Shown here: positions 24,001 to 36,043 of the stretch, in pieces
Layout of the letters: each line of letters starts with the position of its first letter
How positions within the stretch are numbered: the first letter of the stretch is position 1
NCBI GenBank assembly: GCA_040437565.1
Contig: JBDOQK010000003.1
Location: 434,001 to 498,000, forward strand
DNA length: 64,000 nucleotides
Direction of reading: 5' to 3'
Source: Albugo candida
Lineage: Eukaryota; Oomycota; Peronosporomycetes; Albuginales
Translations under genes and position numbers: made by a program
The notes under the pieces: generated by a model
What the model saw: only the letters and a program-made list of their open reading frames with translations
The model's database searches: none
Told to the model about the DNA's origin: nothing

Positions 24001-27000
24001 GGCTCAGACTCGGAGCAGATTGCATGCATTGAACGCACCAAAACGACCTTGAGGAGCCTCGTGATACTACCGATCTGATTAGCATTTGTTTCAGGCAGCA
24101 AAGCGCCCAACCATTTCCATCGTATGGAGTCTGAGTATAGCTCTGCAATCAGCAACGTGACAGGCACAACACACGTGGTGGATTGGATCAGTTGCTGGCT
24201 ACATAGATCCATACGAAAGCGATCGGGGAGCTTGGAAAGTAGAGCCAGCATCACGGTCCATGCTGCACGCCATTTTCGAGCAATGCTAGAGTCTGAATGT
24301 TGCCAGCATTCATGCTTTCCAATGTCTTGGAAGCGTACGACGATTTCGCGCAATGTGTGGACTTCTTCACGCGATGCAGTCTGAAAAATTCCACGGGTGA
24401 ACAAGTGCATTATAATGTCGATGCAGATGGAAGTGGTATCGGTCGGATTGATAGGATTCCATTCGAGCCATGATAAAAGCTGATCACAAGTTTCGATGGC
24501 CTGGTGGAAGAGAATGTTTGATTGCCCTGCGAGTGTTTGTACGAGTCGCATCCGGTCGCCGGCCTTATTCTTCGGGAAGAGAAGCATGCGGATGAGTAAT
24601 GGCAGCTCCATTTGTGACCAAAAACGACCTGAAGCAGACACTGGACGCTGGACGTTAGAAGCCCCCAATTGCTGGATTGATTGGACGTAGGAGAGCAAAG
24701 ATGCGAATTGCATGGCGTCCAGCTCTAAATTCGATCGGAAAATGATGAGCAATGCCGGAAGCATTTGAGGCTCAAAGTTCTGAAGAATCCGATCGAAAGA
24801 GACTTCGGAGGCGGTAGAGGATGCTAGAGCTGCTAATTGCTCTAGTTTCGCCGATTGCGTTGATTCTGCGGTGATGTTGGGTGGAATGATGCAAGATCGA
24901 CTGAAAAGCTCACGGGAATCGAATGGACTTGCCTTTGTGCACAATGTAATAAGGTGATCGAGTAAACCGCTTTGTGAACGATGTTGTGTCTTGTCCTTCT
25001 CATGACGTCGACGCTTCTTCTCGCGGTCGACATTGTCGCATGAATCCAAGCCCGGAGGGTTCTTTGACTTTGAGAGATCTCCGCTGAGTAACAGCGATTG
25101 CAATGGCTTGGAAGTACCCGTCTTCATGAGCAGAGAGAAAAGAACTCTCAGTCCAAATGCATTCATCAAAATCTCTTCTTCTGTCAGCTTTTTCATCTCT
25201 TCGACTAACGCGGTGGTTGCAGGACTCAAGGCCTCTCGGCGCATATTTGACCCGCTGATAGGATGCGAATATCGAAAGAGATCAACTTCAAGCGCATGGA
25301 GGATTCTGTCAATGAATGCGGCACACACAAGAGCTCTNNNNNNNNNNNNNNNNNNNNNNNNNNNNNNNNNNNNNNNNNNNNNNNNNNNNNNNNNNNNNNN
25401 NNNNNNNNNNNNNNNNNNNNNNNNNNNNNNNNNNNNNGGAGAGCAAAGATGCGAATTGCATGGCGTCCAGCTCTAAATTCGATCGGAAAATGATGAGCAA
25501 TGCCGGAAGCATTTGAGGCTCAAAGTTCTGAAGAATCCGATCGAAAGAGACTTCGGAGGCGGTAGAGGATGCTAGAGCTGCTAATTGCTCTAGTTTCGCC
25601 GATTGCGTTGATTCTGCGGTGATGTTGGGTGGAATGATGCAAGATCGACTGAAAAGCTCACGGGAATCGAATGGACTTGCCTTTGTGCACAATGTAATAA
25701 GGTGATCGAGTAAACCGCTTTGTGAACGATGTTGTGTCTTGTCCTTCTCATGACGTCGACGCTTCTTCTCGCGGTCGACATTGTCGCATGAATCCAAGCC
25801 CGGAGGGTTCTTTGACTTTGAGAGATCTCCGCTGAGTAACAGCGATTGCAATGGCTTGGAAGTACCCGTCTTCATGAGCAGAGAGAAAAGAACTCTCAGT
25901 CCAAATGCATTCATCAAAATCTCTTCTTCTGTCAGCTTTTTCATCTCTTCGACTAACGCGGTGGTTGCAGGACTCAAGGCCTCTCGGCGCATATTTGACC
26001 CGCTGATAGGATGCGAATATCGAAAGAGATCAACTTCAAGCGCATGGAGGATTCTGTCAATGAATGCGGCACACACAAGAGCTCTTTCGTGAGAGCACTG
26101 GCTCACAATTTGTAAAGTGGTCAACCAAAGTGCGATTTCTTCATCTCGATGGACAATTCCAAAAGCATCCGAGGTCACCAGCAAGCGATGTAAAGCTTTC
26201 TTTGCTAAAGAAGCGATGGGTGTGTTGGACGCTGTTGCGAAGAAGACCAATAGCTGCTGGAATCTTGACGTCTTGGCTTGGTTGTCGAAAAGTAGAAAGT
26301 GGAGCCGACACGAGTCAATTGTCTTGAGACATGTGAGCAATTCGCCGACAAGTAACGCTTCCGACGCAGAAAGCTTTTCACTGCGACCAGCTGCAAGTAA
26401 ATCCAAAGGCAGCACTTTGGCCAAATCGACTTTGACATCCTTCATGTGCGCATGAAGCCATTCCGAATAGTAATTGAAAAGACTTAAAGCACGCGCGTAC
26501 AACAGCTGATCGCATCGATTTTGGTCTGTAGAGAGGCGTGAAAGCAATGAGACGACAGCTTCTGGACTCGGAAGCTGAAGCCTCAATTCCTCCGCGAGAG
26601 ACTCTCGGATTCTATCAGGCTGTTCGGAAAAAGATGAGACTCTATCGACGACATTCTGCAGCCGCATAAATGCAGCCTGAAGAAAGCCGAGAACGTTGTA
26701 CACAATCAGCCGGTTCGTATGTTGGATCCCTCGAGACACTTCGTTTTTACAGCTGAATGGAAATACCAGAGTCATCCATTTGGTGTTGATACTAACGTCA
26801 AGAGGTATTTGAATTGGAATCACAAGCAAAGCCTGGATGCGACAGCTGCTACAAAACCACTGGAACGTTGGTCTCGGCTCCATTTGTCTCGATAAAGCCC
26901 AGGTCTGACAGCAGGAAGCGAGAAGAGAAGGATACATTCCCAGCAATTCTCTGATAAAGCACCATAGATATTGGCTGGACTGAAGATCGCTAAATGAAAT

Positions 27001-28113
27001 CAATCCAACCAACTGTTTGATCATATTAACACTTTGGGTCTCTTCGGCAGAAGGGGGCGGCATCTCATTGGAATTGGAAGCTTTCTCCAAGAAGAAGGTG
27101 AATGCCCTGGTGGGTTCCAGCGAGTACAAAATAGGAGATGAGCGAGTATCCACCTCAGTTTGCTCATCGCGCTCAAAAAACAGATAACACAGTAATTCAT
27201 AGGCGCATTTTGAGCCATATCTCCTGGAAATTTGGCTTGGCTCGGCTGGGTTGGAGCTCTCTTCCTGGATAGAATCGTCTTGAAGCTTCATCAACGCGAC
27301 AAGCTTTCTAATTGCCACATGATTGAAAACTGCGCGTTTCGCACGGAGATCCAAAAGCGTATTATCCAGAACATATTGACGCATCGACAATGTGATTCGT
27401 AAAATCACCGCATCGGAATCACTTTCCAGACTTCGAAATAAAGACGACAAAAGCCCATTTTCTCGCATCAAAAAGCGATATACGCTTTTCTCCTTACATT
27501 TTGCCAAAGTGAGTACGAAATCCACAAACGCTTCCCGAACTTGTACGTCTTGTGTGGAGCCTTTCATCTGTCGCGCCGATAGTTTCTGGAAGATCGGGCT
27601 CTGTAGATTCATAACGCGAACGCATTCTCTCGCTGTTACATCGCTGACGCGACACAAACACGCTAATAATCGCAATGTCTCATACTCGAGGATCGGTTTA
27701 TCGCTCCACGTCAGAAATTTATTCAAACTCGCACGCTTTTCCTGCAGTAAACGAGTAGCGAAGGGCTCAATGATAGTCAAATTATTGGGCAATTGGACTG
27801 AGAAATCGACAAAAACACGGACGATTTTGAGGTATGTGGCAATGCTTTCTCTATTTTTCCATCGTGTCATTGTGTTGGCTGCGGTGGGATCTGGCCAGAT
27901 TCTCATCAATGGCTCTCCTTGTGGAGATAATTCCAGCAACGCGTGCAGGACTGACGTATTGATTTTAGTTGATGTAGTTGATGTATTGCTAGAAATATCG
28001 ATTTCATTGGCAAAACTATTGACCACTGTGTCTAGATTGGTCTTTGCATGGTCGATTGCGACGAGAAATCCGCGTAAAGTAAGAGTTGATACATGTGATT
28101 CCACCGATGCCAT
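21045..28113 (-). CDS. URB1: URB1/Npa1-type nucleolar pre-ribosomal protein
   Basis: Exons 21504-28113 and 21045-21449, with a 54-nt intron (21450-21503). With the false duplication at 24690-26085 collapsed, the protein is 2088 residues, near the family range (yeast about 1760, human about 2270). The ATG at 28113 is used; a longer frame begins only at TTG. The N-terminal part (residues 60-330) resembles the Npa1 domain, including VREAFVDFVLTLAKCKEKSV and RAKRAVFNHVAIRKLVAL. The C-terminal third matches the NopRA1 region (ERSWLLHFLRCGGIADDRD, LLRRHVLSILMSSFQSW, LIKKAALFQWLGVVI). Most of the rest is helical-repeat-like. The family acts in early 60S ribosome assembly in the nucleolus. Divergent from the M3 peptidase with only 94 bp between start codons. 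Confidence 0.8.
24690..26085. repeat. Assembly artefact inside URB1: 648-bp overlap around a 100-N gap
   Basis: Bases 24690-25337 equal 25438-26085 (offset 748), with N at 25338-25437. The minus-strand reading frame is broken at the gap but becomes continuous when one copy is removed (FASLLS runs into YVQSIQQL), which supports collapse. Confidence 0.9.
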
Positions 28114-28207
28114 TGAATCGAATATGTACCAATTTAGAGGCACAAGTCGAGCAGCTGAGCCCAATTACGGGTACAGCGACCACTGTTATTTTGTCCAATC
28201 ATTGCGT
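28114..28207. promoter_or_regulatory. 94-bp shared divergent promoter region
   Basis: The region lies between the ATG of URB1 (minus, 28113) and the ATG of the M3 oligopeptidase (plus, 28208). Both genes must be driven from this short interval or from inside each other's 5' ends. No TATA box or initiator could be assigned with confidence. Confidence 0.5.
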
Positions 28208-30641
28208 ATGCTGCGTCAATTTGGTCATTGGATCCAGCAAAATCGATCGCTTACTCGATTCCAAGCACCTTCACTGATTCCCAGCACCATCTCACGCAAA
28301 ATGAGTCAAAATGCAATCAATACATTTCTGCAAAAACGCACATTGCCACCGTTTAGGCGTATCGAAATATCTCATTTGGAAAAAGCACTCAATAATGTGG
28401 TACACAAAGCACGGGAAGACCTCAAAGCTTTAGAGACCCAACTGGATCATAAACTCACAAACAATTGCGCCATTGAATGGAAGGACGTTGTGGATCCCCT
28501 TGAGCTACAGAGTGATGCTTTGGACCGCTTATGGGGACTTGTTGGGCACTTGATGAGCGTCAAGAACAATGACGAAATACGCAATGTCCATGATCAGTTC
28601 CAAGGACCTGTGACTGAAACAATAACGTCAATGTCACAGAGTCGTCAGCTGTATAAATCTTTTTTGGAGCTCTCAAAAAGTGCCTCGGCGTCGAAAATGG
28701 ATCCGGGGCACGCGGTATGCTCGCTTTTGATAAGCTTATTTAGCTCTTAATACTCTTATGTAGCGGCTGATTGAGCTTTCGATTCGGGATGCGAAATTTG
28801 GCGGTGTTGGATTGGAAGGAGAGTTGCAGGAGGAATTCAATCAGCTCAAATTACAAAGTACCAAATTGGTGGGAGCACTTTTTGGAGCTGGTTTTGGATT
28901 GGGTTTTTACTGCTTTTCTGTATAGAGCACCAAATTTTCAACTAATGTTTTGGATGCAACAAAAGCGTACGCGTTAACACTTACGACTGCTGCCGAGGTA
29001 GAAGGTCTTTCACCTTCATTGCTTGAGATGTTTGCCGAGGTATGAATTCCTGCACAATCAGACAATGTGTGCTCAATCGAAACGATGAGTAGAGCGCTCG
29101 TAAGGCCGGAATGGAAAATGCCACAGCAGCAAAGGGACCCTGGAGAGTTACTCTGGATCCGCCATCCTACACGCAGTTTATGAAAAACGCATCGAATCGC
29201 TCCTCACGCGAAACACTACAACGTGCGTATGCATCCCGAGCGAGTCAGTCGCCATACGACAATCAGAACATCATCAATGACCTCCTGACAATCCGAGACA
29301 GAATGGCCAAGTTACTGGGATATTCAACCTATGCAGAGCTCAGTATCGCGAAAAAAATGGCGCCGAGTGTGGAACAAGTCGAGAAAATACATCAAGATCT
29401 TCGTGAAAGATGTCTACCAGTTGCACGCAAAGAATTTCAAGAACTCGAAGAATTTGCCCGCAAACGCGGTCAGCAAGAGCCGATGGCATCCTGGGATGTT
29501 GCATACTGGACAGAACAACATAAATCTGCTCTTTATCAATTCAACGATGAGGAGATTAAGCCATATTTCCCACTGGAAAATGTACTGAAAGGGTTTTTCG
29601 AACTGACATCCAACCTCTATGGCGTCTCCATCAAAGCTGCTGATGGAGAATCAGAGACCTGGCATGATGATGTTCGATTCTTCCATGTGTATGACAAAAG
29701 TACCGACAGCCATATCGCAAGTTTCTTCCTTGATCCGTACTCGAGGCCGGCCGAGAAGAACGGCGGGGCATGGATGAATGTATGCGTCAACCGAAGTAAA
29801 CTTTTGAGCGAAATTTCGAACGGTAATGGAGCACACGTTCCTGTGGCCTATTTGATTTGCAATCAATCTCCACCAATAAACAACCAACCGAGCTTGATGA
29901 CATTCCGTGAAGTCGAGACCCTCTTCCACGAATTCGGCCACGGGCTACAGCATATGCTGACCACAGTCGATTACAGCAGTATCGCTGGTATTAACGGAAT
30001 CGAATGGGATGCTGTTGAGTTACCATCTCAAATGATGGAGAACTTTTGTTACGATCACGATACACTGGCATCCGTCAGTGGTCATTATGAAACTGGAAAA
30101 CCACTTCCTGCAAATCTCTTTGAGAAAATATGTGCCGCACGGTATCATATGGCAGCAACAATGATGCTGGTGCAGCTTTCATATGGCGCATTGGATGTGT
30201 ATTTGCATCATCACAAGACAGAGGGGATACAAGAAATCTTTGAGGCTCAACATCGCATTTTCAAAGAGTTTTGTGTGACACCTCTTCTTGAGAATAATCG
30301 ATTCTTATGCTCTTTCAGTCATATTTTTGCCGGAGGATACGCTGCGGGTTACTACAGGTGCGAAATGTATGCGTCTACTGGTTGATCGCGCGTGACGCGA
30401 TGTTATTTGTAGTTATAAATGGGCAGAAGTTCTCAGTTGTGATGCGTATGAGGCATTCCATGAAGCAAAGCAATTGGATGATGAGGATGCCATTAGGAAC
30501 GTTGGAAGACAATTCCGCGACACGATCTTGAGTCTAGGCGGAGGTTGTCATCCGATGAAGGCGTTTACGCTATTCCGTGGACGAAATCCATCTATCGAGC
30601 CTCTATTACGTCAATACGGTTTGACGAAATCGATAGAGTGA
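28208..30641 (+). CDS. M3 family oligopeptidase (oligopeptidase A / thimet type)
   Basis: Exons 28208-28714, 28764-28868, 28926-29039, 29105-30357 and 30413-30641 give 735 residues, typical for M3A. The zinc-binding motif is HEFGH in [14 protein letters not shown], followed by the downstream glutamate in [18 protein letters not shown]. The N-terminus ([20 protein letters not shown]) is basic and may be an organelle presequence. The C-terminal exon carries [15 protein letters not shown] and [15 protein letters not shown], characteristic of this family. It cleaves short peptides, in organelles usually clearing spent presequence fragments. The last exon is repeated after the 30644 gap through an assembly overlap. 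Confidence 0.9.
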
Positions 30642-31006
30642 AANNNNNNNNNNNNNNNNNNNNNNNNNNNNNNNNNNNNNNNNNNNNNNNNNNNNNNNNN
30701 NNNNNNNNNNNNNNNNNNNNNNNNNNNNNNNNNNNNNNNNNNNGTTGATCGCGCGTGACGCGATGTTATTTGTAGTTATAAATGGGCAGAAGTTCTCAGT
30801 TGTGATGCGTATGAGGCATTCCATGAAGCAAAGCAATTGGATGATGAGGATGCCATTAGGAACGTTGGAAGACAATTCCGCGACACGATCTTGAGTCTAG
30901 GCGGAGGTTGTCATCCGATGAAGGCGTTTACGCTATTCCGTGGACGAAATCCATCTATCGAGCCTCTATTACGTCAATACGGTTTGACGAAATCGATAGA
31001 GTGAAA
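30381..31006. repeat. Assembly artefact: 263-bp overlap around a 100-N gap
   Basis: Bases 30381-30643 equal 30744-31006, with N at 30644-30743. The repeated part is the last exon of the M3 peptidase gene, so the second copy is not a separate gene. Confidence 0.9.
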
Positions 31007-31095
31007 AGATCTCAAAGAGAAATGCATCGTATAAATTTTCATAGTTTTTATAGCTCTTGACACATAATGCGGTACTACTTACTCGACGGAGAAAA

Positions 31096-32205
31096 ATGAG
31101 CTACGCGTCTGTAACGCGCTCCAAATACGCGCAGTCTTCCTCTCACACTAGTCGCCGTATACCTCTGTCAACGCTTTTAGATGAAAGCAAAGCGTCGCAT
31201 AGTTTTGCAGGAAATGCAGCGAAGGATACAAAAAGCAATACTAAAAAATGGCATTATTTAAGAAAAACGAGTCAGAAAAAAAGACGACAATTGCGCGCTT
31301 CTAGCGACGAATCGAGTGTGACGTCCATTGTAGATGACGCTTTTTTATGGGATAGCGTTTTGGAGTATTTGAATTGTGAAGAGATCGAAATAGCTCTTTA
31401 TGTGAGCAAAGAATGGAGTCGTTTAGTTCGAGATCGCGGTGCTTTTTTGATAGTGAAAATGTATGAGAGAAAATGGAGGTGTGCTGGCTCTTCGTTGGAG
31501 CGAATGTATCGAAATCTACCTTACCATCGCGTACGATACCTTTGCCAGCGGCCAGAAGAGCTTTACACCCAGCATGTGACCACATTTTGTCGGAGGAATA
31601 TACTAGAAAATGGAATCGTGGAATTTGTAAATGATTCGATGTTGCGAAGCTTTTCAAGGGGAGCTATTGGTGCAGTCTATGCACGTAAGAAAATGAGTAT
31701 ATTGTCTTGTGCGAAAGCACTCGAAATGAAAATGTGCTACTTTGAGGTCACATTTCGCGGAAGCGGAAGCATCGGATTCGTTCGATTCGACGATAATGAC
31801 TTTGATATTTCCAAAGAATTTGGCACAGAAGAACACATTGGGTGGAAAAGTGTCTCGTACGGATACCATGGAAATGATGGAGACTTTGTGTACAATGAAG
31901 GAAATGCACCTTACGGAGGAGAATGGAAGCCTTTTGGGCCATCATGGGGCGCTCATGATGCTCAGGTTGACTTCACGAGTGATACAGTCGGATGTGGCCT
32001 CGATTACGACACTCTACAGATTTTTTACACTCTGAATGGGCAATTTATTGGATTTGCTCCGATTCATGTCGTATCGGGATTTTATGCCTGTGCATTCTCT
32101 TTGAACACATTTGGGGACTCTGCTCTACTGAATGGTGGAAGAGCCCCATTTTCATTCGATATTGAAAACTTCTGTATGAAGCAAAGTCGAATCGATTGCG
32201 TATAG
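31096..32205 (+). CDS. F-box-like and SPRY domain protein
   Basis: The ATG at 31096 is used (369 residues); the frame extends upstream only from a TTG. A basic, serine-rich N-terminus is followed by an F-box-like helix pair near residues 90-125 (DSVLEYLNCEEIEIALYVSKEWSRLV). The C-terminal half is a SPRY/B30.2 domain (MCYFEVTFRGSGSIGFVRF, HIGWKSVSYGYHGNDG, DTVGCGLDYDTLQIFYTLNG). This layout resembles substrate receptors of SCF ubiquitin ligases and SPRY proteins such as Ran-binding factors; its target is unknown. Single exon. It ends 51 bp before the end of the convergent ARF-GEF gene. Confidence 0.8.
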   Translation: MSYASVTRSKYAQSSSHTSRRIPLSTLLDESKASHSFAGNAAKDTKSNTKKWHYLRKTSQKKRRQLRASSDESSVTSIVDDAFLWDSVLEYLNCEEIEIALYVSKEWSRLVRDRGAFLIVKMYERKWRCAGSSLERMYRNLPYHRVRYLCQRPEELYTQHVTTFCRRNILENGIVEFVNDSMLRSFSRGAIGAVYARKKMSILSCAKALEMKMCYFEVTFRGSGSIGFVRFDDNDFDISKEFGTEEHIGWKSVSYGYHGNDGDFVYNEGNAPYGGEWKPFGPSWGAHDAQVDFTSDTVGCGLDYDTLQIFYTLNGQFIGFAPIHVVSGFYACAFSLNTFGDSALLNGGRAPFSFDIENFCMKQSRIDCV

Positions 32206-32256
32206 GATGATGAGATATTGAGAAAGAGTCTGTTACACTTTATGACAAATTTGCAT

Positions 32257-35200
32257 CTAGTGGTCCATCGTTTTCAAAGGTTCTTCAAAGTCTTGCAAGA
32301 GAAAGTTTTGTTGTCTGTTCCCCTTTCTGGTCAAATTGTCATCGCAGAACGTGTTCTTGCTTGTCACATTCAGATTCGAGAAGGAGATTGGCGACACCAA
32401 AGGCTGACTAAAGCTATCGTGAGATGCGTACGTTCGTGGATCTTCTGGATCGGAAATTGAAAGGTCCAAATGATCGCTCGGTTCCGCTGACTTTTGGACA
32501 CTTCGACTGGTTTTACTCGCTAATTTGGCGATTGCGTGTTCGATAAGCCGCATCCACTCTGATTTCACAGATGCGTTCTCCGCATGTACGATAAAGGACT
32601 TGACGGGATTGATCACATGAAACGCATTTTTGCACAACGCAGAATCTGGGATGTCGCAAATACGAGTAAGCTTCAATCGAAGTGAGTTGTGTGGATTCCA
32701 AGTTCCTGAGATGCTTTTGTCGGCGTACAGCAACTGATCATTGAAGAGGAAAAAGCGATACGTTTGATGTCTCTGTCTTGATCGACATCGCTTGATGAGA
32801 TCACCTTCAAACAGAAATTGGGTCGAGTCTTTCAGATAAAAATTACTTCGATTGATTCGTTTGTAAAGCGATTTCAGCAGTTCGAATTTTTGTCGTCTCT
32901 GAATGGAATCCTTCAGCCTATTGACGAGAATATGTAAATCTCCCATGACTCTCCATGGATCGTTGTCCAACGCGGCAGACTCGATACCCGACATCCACAG
33001 CTTTGATTGTTTGATCAAGTCTTCGCGGGATGGACTGATTTCATTACCTTCCATGCCAAAAAGTCCTCGGGAGCGTGTTTCGGACCCAGGACTCAGCGAC
33101 ATTTGCAACTTGGACAAAATATTACAGAAAGCTTGACGCTCGATATCCATGCCTAAAAACAGGCAACTGGAGATGCTAAATCGCAGTAAATCCAAACACT
33201 GCATAATCATGGATAAATCGGATTGCTTATCACTCAGGATGGACGTGGAGAGAGCCAAAAAGTAGAACCAAACTCGCTCAAACAGAATCTTGATCAGATC
33301 TGGGCTGATTGAAGTATCGATACCAGCAAAGTTGAATGTGTAAAAGGTTCGAGACAGATCTTTCATAAGCTCTTCAGATTGAGCCACACCTCGAGCGAGC
33401 ATCGAACGGAATTTCTCTGTATTGAGGTCGACCATAGACATCACGTCTCGGGGCTTTGGTGAATTTGTCAACACGATACGACTTTCAATGATTTTGATCG
33501 GCTGATGGAGAATTTCGTCGTAAATCTCTTCCAGAAATCGTCGTGGGAAATCTCTCCCATTGTCAATTCCCCGATTGTTTTTAATAAACTGAACTTTGGA
33601 CATTTTGTTCTTCTTCACCTGAGGATTATGAAGGTCTGTGTTGAGCATGATGATGGAATACGAAAGGATCATTGCAGTGTCCGCTGACGAAAAGTACCCA
33701 GATGAGTCCTGAAAATAGCTTTGTGCAAACGCGTCCACCATTCGCTCAATCTTTTGGGCTTCGCCTGGTAAGCGGAATCCTCCATTCGTCAAGAAATGGC
33801 GCAAGGACTCGACCAGCGTCATGCCTTCGAAGGACATGGCTCGGACGTACGTCAATCGTATTTGAACCTTTAGATCTTCATCCCCTTCGCCGAGGTAATC
33901 GCCAATATCTGCTTCATCGAAAAAGTCATGATAGATTCGAAGAAAAGATGAAATTTCTTTCGGGGTTTCTTCGAGGAAATTCATCGCACACAGGTACCCG
34001 ATCGCTTTGCAAAGGCCTTTAGTCGAAGCAATTTCCATCGCTCGTTTGAGCGTTTGCTGATTCTTTTTCTGAATCTCATTCTGCATGCGTATGGAAGCTG
34101 ATGGTTTGAGCCCACGAGAACCTCTCATTCGGACGTCTGGAATTTCATCGCTAACTCTATCAGCAGAAGAAACTCGATCGATTTTGCTGATGTCATTTGG
34201 TTCTTGAAGTGGTCGGGTCTCACCAGAACCGTCTTCATTCCCTTCATCTGGCTCCCATCCTCCCTTCACAATGGAAAGATGTCGCGTCCTTGCGTCTCGG
34301 CTGATGAGATGTGCATGGCCACTGATATCCATTACGCTTCTGGCTATGGCTGAGATGGTTTCCATCGCTTGGAGTTGCAACTTGAGAGCGGTATTGACTC
34401 CTTCATTCTCTGCCAACGCACTCTGAGAGCTGTTCCCTTCAGCGATGCTGCACAACACTGCACAACAATGTTCAAAGATTTTCCATTGCTGCACAAATTG
34501 GCGATTCATATCAAAGTTTGCGAAAAGCTCGACAACATTATGAGGCAATTGGAACAAAGGTACCAATCCATGCATGATTTCCATCTGATAGCTCCACGCA
34601 AGCGAGCTTCCGCTTCGCAAAATACGCAAAAGCATGTTTTCAAAAAGAAGCGCAAGCTCGATTTTCAAATGTCGACGATAATGCGTCCAAAGCGTCGAAA
34701 TGAGCGTGAAATTCGCCCGAAATACGTCCGGAGACGGTACCAAGCAAATGGAATTAATTGCTGAAAAAACAACTCGACGGACCAAATGTCCAAATAACCG
34801 ATCGTCTCTCGTACGTGCTCCTGCTGCGAGAAGAGCTACGTTCAGTGATCTCAGTGATGAAATGCACGCATTCTGTTCGCGTTCGGATGCGGAATGCTGT
34901 TCGCCAAAGCTGTGGTTGGCATTTATTGGAACTGGTGATGTGATTGTCGATCCGGTACTTGGATGGCTGCTCGAAAAGGAGACTCCATTTCCAGCAAGCA
35001 GTCCTTTTCGATTGACACTTTTGCAGAGTGTGACAATCAAGTGGAATGCATTGATTTCAGCCTGCAAATCGCCTGAGAGCATATTCCCAAAGAAAACGAA
35101 TAGAATGGACGTACGATTGAATGCTCGCTGTTCTTCATTACACTGCAGAGATCGTCACAAAATCGAGAAGAATTGATCGTTCCATGACTCTAAAATATCA

Positions 35201-35932
35201 GATTGAGAGAAAACGACAGCATGTAGCCAATGGAAGACTACCTTGAATACAACGAAAAACCGCTCCATCTTCTTGGCATTCTCGATTCCTTCGACTATAT
35301 CGTCGATGCACGTGAGCGTGATATCTCGCATTGACTCTGAAAAGCTTTGGCTCAACACATGCACTGGAAGACTTTTCTCAATGTATTGGACACAATGCTT
35401 TTGCTCAAGCCGATTCATGATCTTATAAACGAGTTCATCGTCAATTGCTTTGATAAGAGACATATCGAATTCCCCGACGCAAGTCAGCGTCGTCAAGAGT
35501 GAGTGAAGAATGGGAGCACTTATTCCATCCGGGCTTTTGCGAACAATCTAACGACACATCTTAAAACGAAAGCCTCCTCGCCTGCGTGATGTACAAACCT
35601 TTCGGAAGAATGGTAGAACGATCGCAAATCTAGATGTGACTCCTTGCAAACACAAGGATGAGATGGCTGCAGCGATAGATTCCAAGTGAGGGTTTTGTTG
35701 TAAAGGTCCATCTTGATCGAAAACACCAGCATCAAGGCAGGAAGAGACAGCTTCGACGGCTGCTTCTGCGAGATTCCCATTCCTCCAATAGCAAGCGATG
35801 ATCAAAGGGTACATATATCTGTCCACAGAAGGATCTACATCGGCGTTATTCGATGCTTGGATACCCACTAGACAAGCAGAAGGTACCGAAATCGGATGAC
35901 ATTTCTGAGCGAGAATGCGTATCAAGTCTCAT
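32257..35932 (-). CDS. ARF guanine-nucleotide exchange factor, DCB/HUS-Sec7-PH
   Basis: Exons 35887-35932, 35599-35834, 35242-35547 and about 35142-32257 give roughly 1157 residues. The last junction (intron 35143-35241, 99 nt) is the least certain. N-terminal DCB/HUS-type helices are present (PLIIACYWRNGNLAEAAVEA, INAFHLIVTLCKSV, FTLISTLWTHYRRHLKIELA). The Sec7 domain spans about residues 558-745, with the catalytic glutamate in GGFRLPGEAQKIERMV. A PH-like domain lies near residues 965-1065 (FLFEGDLIKRCRSRQRHQTY, VKSEWMRLIEHAIAKLA). The protein should activate ARF GTPases on Golgi or endosomal membranes. I start at the first ATG in frame after the upstream stop. It lies 111 bp downstream of the MABP-like gene on the same strand. 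Confidence 0.8.
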
Positions 35933-36043
35933 CGATCTTGGCTCTTTGACAGGGGACGCAATCTGTTCAAAATACTCGTGTGCAGAGGACTGTATCCCCA
36001 AAGAGTGCAGCCAGGCTTCGCGATATCGCACAAGATTTTGAAA

